DNA from: DATATB01 sp036268995
GTDB lineage: Bacteria; Planctomycetota; Planctomycetia; Pirellulales; PNKZ01
Length of the DNA: 64,000 nucleotides
NCBI GenBank assembly: GCA_036268995.1
Contig: DATATB010000072.1
Coordinates: forward strand, 74,433 to 138,432
Reading direction: 5' to 3'
The notes under the pieces are model-generated. The model had not been told where the DNA came from. It did not search any database and saw only the letters and a list, made by a program, of their open reading frames with translations. Made by a program: the position numbers and the translations under genes. Shown here piece by piece: positions 58,271 through 64,000 of the stretch. Every line of letters begins with the position of its first letter. Position 1 is the stretch's first letter.

Positions 58271-60601
58271 TCACTGCGGAGCCGGGGCGGGTGCAGGCGC
58301 GGGCAGATTCTCGGGCGCGGGTGCGGGAGCGGGGCCGGGCGCAGGCGCTGCGGGGGTCGGTGTTGGCGGCGGCGAGGCTGCCGGCGGCTGCGAGGCGGCT
58401 TCCAGAGCGGCATCGATTCCGGCTCGCAACAAGCGGCGCAGCGCTTGCCGCCGGGGATTGTCGACCGCACCGGGAGGCGCGCCGGCGGTCGCTGGCGGTG
58501 CTGCGGCGGCTGGTGGCGGGATCGCCTGGCCAGGTTCCGCACCGCGGGCCGGTGGCGCGCCGGGTTGAGCCGGCTGTGCGTTCGGGTCGGCTGGTGATTG
58601 CAGCAATGTCCGCAGGCGGCCGAGGATGCGGCGTGGCGGCGGTTGATCGGCGGCCGGCGGAGGCACGGCTGCCGGGTTTGCCGGCGGCGGCGTGTTCGGC
58701 GCCGCCGCAGTGGCTGGCGGTGCTGCGGCTGGGGGCATCGCGGTGCCTGCTGCCGGCAGCGGAGTCTGCAAGAGCGGCGGTGGAGGAACTACCAATGGAA
58801 CCGCCGGGGGCGATGCCGGCGTGGCCGTTGCTGTGGCTGGCGTGGCCGTTGCTGGCGGCGGATTGGTCGCGGCGGTTGTGCTGGGCGATTGCGCGCTATT
58901 TGCTGGAGGCACCAGGCTGGGGCCCGCCGGTTCCGCCGGTTTCGAAGATCCCGCCGGCACGGGAGCCACCGGGCCGGGCACGGGTGGGGTCGCGGGACTT
59001 GCAGCCGCATTGGTGGCGGGCGGCGGCTGGGTCGGCTCGTCGAGGGCTTGTGCCACGGCGCCGGCCAGGGCTTGGAGCACATGCCCCAACGTGCCACGCT
59101 TGGCCTGAGTGCTAGTGCCTGCTGGAGGCGGGGCGCTGGGATTGGGCGTTGTTGGAGCCGGCGGGCCAGGAACCGCTTCCGGCGCGAGATTTTCGGGCGG
59201 AGGATTATTGTCGGCCGGCGGAGTCGATTCGGCGGCGCCGGTCTGCTTCTCTTGTTCGGCCCGTTCTTTTTGACGCTCGCGGCGGCGCTCGGCAAATCGC
59301 TTCAGCACTTCGCCGGCGGCGATTCCCAAATCGTTCAGGGCCGAGGATTCCCCGTCGGCACCGGATAAGATGCCGCCGGACTTCAGGGCCTCCGGCAGTC
59401 GCGCGGCTGCGTCCGGCCCGAGGGTGCCATTGAGCGCGGCCATCAGCCCCTGTTTCAGATCCGGGCGACTGCCCCAATCAAACTCCGGATGCTTGAGCGT
59501 GCCTTTGATCGGCAAGCGCATGACACGGCCGTTAATCGCCCGCACCACCGGCAGTTTGGCCACGTCCGACTCAGGCAATTGCAGTTGCAACTCGGCTACC
59601 AGATCGAGCGATTCGTCGAACCCCACGTAACCGGACGTGCGCACGTGCAGCTCCGGCGTGCCGAACTCCAGACCCTCGTGGTGTACACGCTGATTGGCAA
59701 GCTCGAACTGGACGACCGACTCACGGGCGAGCGTCACCTCGCGGGGGATTTTGAGCGTTGGCAGCAGCTTGTTGACCAGCGGAACGATTCGGTCGTACCA
59801 CGCGCCGGCGCCGATGTTGACGGTGTGCAGCGTGAGCGCGCCCTGGAGTTGTGCATCGCGCGGATGATCGAAGGGCACGCTGCCGCCGGTAAGCTTGAGC
59901 GAAAAGTTGCCCTCGCTGGTCGTGGCGCCCGCCAGCACCGGCGCGATGAACTTGAGCACGTCCTCGCACATGCCGGTCGACAGCTCGGCGTGATTGACCA
60001 CCGTCTTCGGATCGACCTGGAAGCGTGCTTCGCCCGACTCGCCGAGCCAGGCCGGCAGCAGTTCGATGCCCAACTCCATCCCGCCGACGCTCCATTGATG
60101 CGCAGACCCGGCCAACTGCCAGGTAAATGCCGCCTGGTCCACGGCGACGTGCATGGCCTCTTGCCGCCAGCGGGCCGGAGTGCGGCGGTTCGGGTCGGGC
60201 CGAAACGTGGCGGCAAAGTTCGATCCGTTCTTGGTGAGGATCAGGTACGCATGCGGCTGGTCGATCGTCACGCGCCCGATTTCGGCCGGATGCGATATCA
60301 ACTGCCACAGCGGCTGCTCGAGCGTGATCGAGCCGATCGAGATCACCGGCTCGTCGGCGGGCGAGTGAATCTCGAAGCCCGAGATGTGCGGCGGCGAGAA
60401 CCAGCCGAAGTCGAGCCGCTCGGCCGTCACCGTGCCGTGCACGTCGGCGAACAGCCGCTTGAGGACTCGGCGGCTGACGACCGGAATGGATACCAGGTAG
60501 GGAGCCGCGACGATGAGCACGACCAGCAGCAGCACGGCCAATAGGACGGCTCGGCGGATGCGGCGAGCCAGGGATTTACGCGGAGTGGCTTCGGTTGTCA
60601 T
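58271..60601 (-). CDS. AsmA-like membrane protein with a long proline-rich tail
   Basis: The 776-residue product starts at ATG 60601 behind GGGGGCGAG. An N-terminal anchor (AVLLAVLLLVVLIVAAPYLV) is followed by an AsmA-type beta domain: FGWFSPPHISGFEIHSPADE, then LKLTGGSVPFDHPRDAQLQG, then VAELQLQLPESDVAKLPVVR and LPIKGTLKHPEFDWGS, as in proteins linked to lipid transport between membranes. After a charged helix (RRRERQKERAEQEKQ) the last 300 residues are alanine/proline-rich and broken by three short amphipathic helices (GHVLQALAGAVAQALDE; RRILGRLRTLLQ; RRQALRRLLRAGIDAALEA). A bridge or periplasm-spanning role would fit the low-complexity tail but is inference. Confidence 0.82.
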   Translation of the reverse strand: MTTEATPRKSLARRIRRAVLLAVLLLVVLIVAAPYLVSIPVVSRRVLKRLFADVHGTVTAERLDFGWFSPPHISGFEIHSPADEPVISIGSITLEQPLWQLISHPAEIGRVTIDQPHAYLILTKNGSNFAATFRPDPNRRTPARWRQEAMHVAVDQAAFTWQLAGSAHQWSVGGMELGIELLPAWLGESGEARFQVDPKTVVNHAELSTGMCEDVLKFIAPVLAGATTSEGNFSLKLTGGSVPFDHPRDAQLQGALTLHTVNIGAGAWYDRIVPLVNKLLPTLKIPREVTLARESVVQFELANQRVHHEGLEFGTPELHVRTSGYVGFDESLDLVAELQLQLPESDVAKLPVVRAINGRVMRLPIKGTLKHPEFDWGSRPDLKQGLMAALNGTLGPDAAARLPEALKSGGILSGADGESSALNDLGIAAGEVLKRFAERRRERQKERAEQEKQTGAAESTPPADNNPPPENLAPEAVPGPPAPTTPNPSAPPPAGTSTQAKRGTLGHVLQALAGAVAQALDEPTQPPPATNAAASPATPPVPGPVAPVPAGSSKPAEPAGPSLVPPANSAQSPSTTAATNPPPATATPATATATPASPPAVPLVVPPPPLLQTPLPAAGTAMPPAAAPPATAAAPNTPPPANPAAVPPPAADQPPPRRILGRLRTLLQSPADPNAQPAQPGAPPARGAEPGQAIPPPAAAAPPATAGAPPGAVDNPRRQALRRLLRAGIDAALEAASQPPAASPPPTPTPAAPAPGPAPAPAPENLPAPAPAPAPQ

Positions 60602-60679
60602 AACTCGCCCCCGATGCACGGATTGAACGGCGGGTGTTTCGCCGTTATCTATGCTATCCGTGCGCGGCGGCGGCGGGAA

Positions 60680-61645
60680 TCACTGAAAAAAACGCGTCAC
60701 CCGGCCCAGGCCGTCGAAAATGAAGCGCATGGCCGAGTAATGGCCGGCGTCGAACCACACGATCTCCGGCTGGCCGAAAGCCCGCCACAGCGACAGCGTA
60801 CATGCCGGGGGGATGACTTCGTCGTGGCTGGCGTTGAGCATCAGGATTTTTCGACCGCGAACATTTTTGGCGTAGGTCACCGGGTCAACCGTCTTCATCA
60901 GTGCGAAGAACTCCTCGCGGCTGCCGCCATTGGCCACCCAGCGGGTGCGCAGCGGTGCCAGTTCGCGGCTGGTCCAGGCCACCTGGCCAATGTCGCCGCC
61001 GGCCAGCATCAGGCCGATCTTCTCCAGCCGCGGCTCAGCCCCAGCCGCCAGCGCCGCGGTGATGCCGCCCAGGCTGATGCCGAAAATGCCCAGCCGCCGA
61101 GCATCGACTTCTTCGCGCGATCCCAGCCATCCCACCGCCTGGCGAATATCGAGCACGGCTTGCCGCATGCCGGCCACGGTCTGGCGCACGTCGGCCGATA
61201 CCATTCGCTTGGGGCTCTCGTCCTGCCGCCGCGGGCCGTAGTACGGCATCTTCAAAAACAGCGCATGCACACCGTTATGCGCCAACACGCGGGCAAACAG
61301 CCGCGCTAAATCAAAGTCGCCTCCCAGAATATGCAGCACGATCACGGCCGGCCGCCGCCCCACCGCCTTCGAGCGAAAGTATTCGCAATGCACCGTGTTG
61401 TTGTTCACCTCCGGCGTCACGACCGGCGAGGGAAACGTGACCAGCGAAATCTCGATCGACTTCGCTACCGTCTCGACCGGCTCCTGCGTAAAGTCGAAAG
61501 CATGCGCCGCCAGGCGAAACGGTTCTGCGATGTTCGCCTCATTGACCGCCGGTATCCATTGCACCGTGCCGTGCATTGGCGCCGCGAACACGTGCGCAGT
61601 AACGGCTAGGAAGCCCAACGCGATCAAGAGTCGGAGAGCATTCAT
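60680..61645 (-). CDS. Secreted alpha/beta hydrolase
   Basis: The 321-residue protein has a signal peptide (MNALRLLIALGFLAVTAHVF). The hydrolase core shows the oxyanion-side VIVLHILGGDFDLARLFA, the nucleophile elbow RLGIFGISLGGITAALAAG with the serine in GISLGG, the acid in MLNASHDEVIPPAC and the catalytic histidine in FDAGHYSAMRF. This is a dienelactone-hydrolase/acetyl-xylan-esterase-like fold. The substrate is unknown. It is followed by nothing obvious in operon and preceded, 27 bp upstream, by a DUF433 gene. Confidence 0.85.
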   Translation of the reverse strand: MNALRLLIALGFLAVTAHVFAAPMHGTVQWIPAVNEANIAEPFRLAAHAFDFTQEPVETVAKSIEISLVTFPSPVVTPEVNNNTVHCEYFRSKAVGRRPAVIVLHILGGDFDLARLFARVLAHNGVHALFLKMPYYGPRRQDESPKRMVSADVRQTVAGMRQAVLDIRQAVGWLGSREEVDARRLGIFGISLGGITAALAAGAEPRLEKIGLMLAGGDIGQVAWTSRELAPLRTRWVANGGSREEFFALMKTVDPVTYAKNVRGRKILMLNASHDEVIPPACTLSLWRAFGQPEIVWFDAGHYSAMRFIFDGLGRVTRFFQ

Positions 61646-61672
61646 GAGTTCACATCGCTCGATGCGTTGAGC

Positions 61673-62002
61673 TCATGCCGACCGCCGGGAGAGCAAGCGG
61701 GCGCGAATCTCGCCCAAGTCGGTTTGTTGCTGTTCAATGCGTTGCTGAAGCTCTCGTGCCTCGCCCTCGCGCCGGGCGAGATAGGCCGCAACCTCGTCGG
61801 AGTGGCGCAGATAGTAGGCAATTGCGGCGTAAACGTCCGACAGCGACAGCGTCGAGTAGCGCTGCACGATCGCCTCCGGAGTTGCACCGTCCTGGAAGGC
61901 CCGGATGACGATTTCCAGCAACACCCGCGACCGGCCGACGCGCAGCCCACCGGTTTCGTCTTCATGCAGCGGCGGCGATTCGGGCTGGACCGTAAATACC
62001 AC
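61673..62002 (-). CDS. DUF433 domain protein (antitoxin-like), partner not found
   Basis: The 109-residue protein contains VGRSRVLLEIVIRAFQDGAT followed by PEAIVQRYSTLSLSDVYAAI and AYYLRHSDEVAAYLARRE, the DUF433 helix-turn-helix-like fold seen in antitoxins paired with PIN-like DUF5615 toxins. A coiled C-terminal helix (ELQQRIEQQQTDLGEIRARL) follows. The start is GTG 62002 with GGAG upstream. The usual toxin gene would sit immediately downstream, but the alpha/beta hydrolase gene occupies that place, so this appears to be an orphan. Confidence 0.8.
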   Translation of the reverse strand: MVFTVQPESPPLHEDETGGLRVGRSRVLLEIVIRAFQDGATPEAIVQRYSTLSLSDVYAAIAYYLRHSDEVAAYLARREGEARELQQRIEQQQTDLGEIRARLLSRRSA

Positions 62003-62149
62003 GGCGGGAAATCTCCGTTCACGCTACGTTCGAGAAGGAACTCGGAACGACGGAATATAGAAATAATACCACGCGGCATCCCGGCCGAGTAGAACGCATC
62101 CGATCGCGGCATCGGGTCCGCTTTTCCGGCTCCGCTCGATTGCCCGCGC

Positions 62150-63613
62150 TTAAAACAGTTCGGCGATTGGCTGGCCGCCGGCGTCGAGGATGTTGCGCGG
62201 GCGACCACGCGTGTCGAGATACGTGGCGTCGAGCGGCACGCCCAGGTGCCGATAAATGGTTGCGGCCAGGTCGCCGGGCGTGACGGGCCGATGCTTGATC
62301 TGGCCGCCGTCGCGCTCGGTGCTGCCGATCACCTGGCCATGCCGCAAGCCGCCGCCGGCCATGGCCAGCGACATGCAAACCGGCCAATGATTCCGACCGT
62401 CGGTGCTGCCCTGCGTGCCCATGACGGGCGTGCGGCCGAACTCGCCCATTGCCAGCACCAGCACGCGATCCAATAGCCCGCGCTCATCCAGATCGGCCAC
62501 CAGCGTCGTCAGCAAATGATCGAACAGCGGCAACAGCGGCCCCAGGCCATGCTTAATCCCGCCGTAGGGCGGGATATTGTCGCCGTGAGTATCCCAGGTG
62601 CCCGACGATGGATGGTAGCTCAGGTCGATGGTCACGAAGCCCACGCCGGCCTCGACCAGTCGCCGGGCCAGCAGGGCTTGCTGGCACCAGAGATGTTTGC
62701 CATAGCGCTGGCGGCCGGCCTCCGGCTCGCGCGTCAGATCAAAGGCGTCCTGCGCGCGGCGGCCCAGCACCATTTCGGCCGCTTGCCGTTGGTAGGTGTC
62801 CAGCGCGGCCATCGAGCCGTGCAGATCGAGGTCGCTGCGCAAGCGATCGAACGATTGCAACAAGCTGCGGCGGCTGTTGAGCCGCTCGACCGACAGGCCC
62901 AGCGGCAGACGAAACAGGTCGCCGCCCGTGAGTTGCTGCGTGTCTTGCCCGACGTCGCCGTAAACGGGCAACCGCGCTGCCCGGTTGCCTTCGAACGGAT
63001 CGTATTGCTTGCCCAAGTAGCCGCCCTGGGCCACATGGCCCGCTTGCCGCATGAAAGCGACATAGGCCGGCATGCCTGTCTCGTTGGCCGGGCGGTGTTT
63101 GGCCGCGATCGAGGCGATGGCCGGGTAATGCTCGGCCTCCGGATTGGTGCGCGGCTCGGCCGCCAGGTTCGCCGTCTGGAATACTTTGTTCGGCTCGTGG
63201 TTGCTATGCCGGGCGTCGACCGAGCGGATGAGCGTGAACTTGTCGAGCATCGCCGCTTGCTTGGGCAGGTGCTCGCACATGAACACGCCGGGCAACCGCG
63301 TGCCGATGACGTCAAAGGGGCCGCGGTTTTCGGCCGGCCGATCGGGCTTGGGATCCCAGGTATCGATATGGCTGGGGCCGCCGGTCATCCACAGCAGGAT
63401 CACGCTCTTGGCCGGAGGCGTCGGCCGCCCGGCTTCGATCGCCGCGGCTTTGGCGCGCAGCAGGTCGGCCGCACTCACTCCGCACAAGCCCGCCAGCCCA
63501 GCCTTGAGCATGCCGCGGCGGCCAGGCAACACCAGGCCTTCGCGCGTCGTGCCCAGCATGCCCGTAAAGGCATGGCCCGCATGCATCGCCGCACGGCAGC
63601 GAACTCGACCCAT
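62150..63613 (-). CDS. DUF1501 domain protein (second copy in the window)
   Basis: The 487-residue protein has an N-terminal twin-arginine-like stretch (GRRGMLKAGLAGLCGVSAAD), the family opening SVILLWMTGGPSHIDTWDPK, VFMCEHLPKQAAMLDKFTLI, and the later VLVLAMGEFGRTPVMG with NHWPVCMSLAMAGGG. It is longer than the copy at 3491-4807. No DUF1549/DUF1553 partner gene is adjacent on its 3' side; one could lie beyond the window on its 5' side. ATG 63613 has only a weak ribosome binding site, and ATG 63586 is an alternative that still keeps the signal region. Confidence 0.9.
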   Translation of the reverse strand: MGRVRCRAAMHAGHAFTGMLGTTREGLVLPGRRGMLKAGLAGLCGVSAADLLRAKAAAIEAGRPTPPAKSVILLWMTGGPSHIDTWDPKPDRPAENRGPFDVIGTRLPGVFMCEHLPKQAAMLDKFTLIRSVDARHSNHEPNKVFQTANLAAEPRTNPEAEHYPAIASIAAKHRPANETGMPAYVAFMRQAGHVAQGGYLGKQYDPFEGNRAARLPVYGDVGQDTQQLTGGDLFRLPLGLSVERLNSRRSLLQSFDRLRSDLDLHGSMAALDTYQRQAAEMVLGRRAQDAFDLTREPEAGRQRYGKHLWCQQALLARRLVEAGVGFVTIDLSYHPSSGTWDTHGDNIPPYGGIKHGLGPLLPLFDHLLTTLVADLDERGLLDRVLVLAMGEFGRTPVMGTQGSTDGRNHWPVCMSLAMAGGGLRHGQVIGSTERDGGQIKHRPVTPGDLAATIYRHLGVPLDATYLDTRGRPRNILDAGGQPIAELF

Positions 63614-64000
63614 GACAATCGTCTCGCAGGCGCTTTTGGCGGAAGGAAATCAACCGGTCGATGGCGACAGGCGGCCGCCAGAGACAAACCGTTGCGGCGA
63701 ATCTGGCAGGAACCCTGGAAGGCGACGACTACTCTACCAATAAACCGCGGTTGATGGAAGCAAAAGGGCTGGGGTCGTCGGCCGGGTGTGGGTGTCTCGA
63801 AAGTAGGATGAAAATTGCTGCGCCGTGGGCGGCTTCCCGCTCCTCGTTTTCCGTAGCCCAGTCCCTTTAGGGCTGGGGGTTACCGTCAGCGACTGAATTC
63901 CCTCCTTCCCATTCCGGGGCGGCCGGTGGCCGCATCGGAATGGGAAGGAAATCTTCGCGGCCGCGTTGTCCCAGCCCTAAAGGGACTGGGCTACGGAAAA
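63614..64000. other. Intergenic region up to the window edge
   Basis: No coding sequence is supported. The right half is a nested inverted repeat, listed separately. The promoter of the DUF1501 gene should lie in the first 150 bp. Confidence 0.6.
63847..64000. repeat. Nested inverted repeat with GTAG-headed hairpin ends
   Basis: The 31-bp arms 63847-63877 and 63970-64000 are perfect reverse complements and may extend past the window edge. Each arm holds CCGTAG followed by a hairpin (CCCAG-CCC with GGG-CTGGG, loop TTTA, one bulged base). Inside, 14-bp arms at 63903-63916 and 63936-63949 form a second hairpin. Confidence 0.9.

Noticed and set aside
1..64000. tRNA or rRNA genes
   Set aside because: No cloverleaf with a TTCRANY T-loop or conserved rRNA segment was recognised by eye; a covariance search would be needed to exclude a divergent tRNA.

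Overview
The window is GC-rich chromosomal DNA from a planctomycete, most likely of the Pirellulales type. The evidence is a DUF1549/DUF1553 plus DUF1501 gene pair, a second DUF1501 gene, a BBP7-type outer-membrane barrel, a TIGR03790-like secreted protein, a TraB/GumN-like secreted protein, Gram-negative envelope genes (lpxB, an LptF/G permease, GDP-heptose genes) and many short palindromic intergenic repeats. No tRNA, rRNA, CRISPR array or intact insertion sequence was seen.

Layout. 0-5 kb: the end of an ABC exporter, then a DUF1549/1553-DUF1501 pair closed by a strong terminator. 4.9-9.2 kb: SGNH hydrolase, M50 protease and lpxB on the minus strand, divergent from an LptF/G permease. 9.4-10.3 kb: two small phage-like genes joined by what looks like a textbook -1 ribosomal frameshift signal, as in phage tail-assembly chaperones. 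10.4-12.1 kb: a secreted helical protein and an L,D-transpeptidase. 12.7-27.5 kb: a surface-polysaccharide locus with GDP-D-glycero-D-manno-heptose genes (gmhB, hddA, hddC), a ColD/RfbH-type sugar dehydratase, a GDP-fucose-synthase-like SDR, a stand-alone two-subunit E1-type thiamine enzyme, a B12 radical SAM protein, a second SDR and three glycosyltransferases. Together they suggest a modified, possibly two-carbon-branched deoxy sugar on a GDP carrier.

27.6-36.7 kb: secreted TraB-like protein, DJ-1/PfpI protein, BBP7 barrel, and a convergent pair of a GNAT acyltransferase and a giant FAAL-ACP-oxoamine synthase fusion that together look like a compact sphingolipid (ceramide) module. 37.4-45.7 kb: PIG-L deacetylase, ksgA, dnaE, a small toxin-antitoxin-like pair, an AcuI/YhdH oxidoreductase and archease. 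45.9-51.5 kb: rtcB, two secreted proteins and tadA. 51.6-53.1 kb: a nuclease-fold protein translationally coupled to a frameshifted zeta-toxin-like kinase. 53.2-64 kb: a membrane GTPase, an RluA pseudouridine synthase, a trypsin-like protease, an AsmA-like protein, an alpha/beta hydrolase, an orphan DUF433 protein and a DUF1501 protein.

Intergenic regions carry several families of REP/BIME-like elements: inverted pairs of hairpins with conserved heads (often GTAG) and loops but differing, still fully paired, stems.
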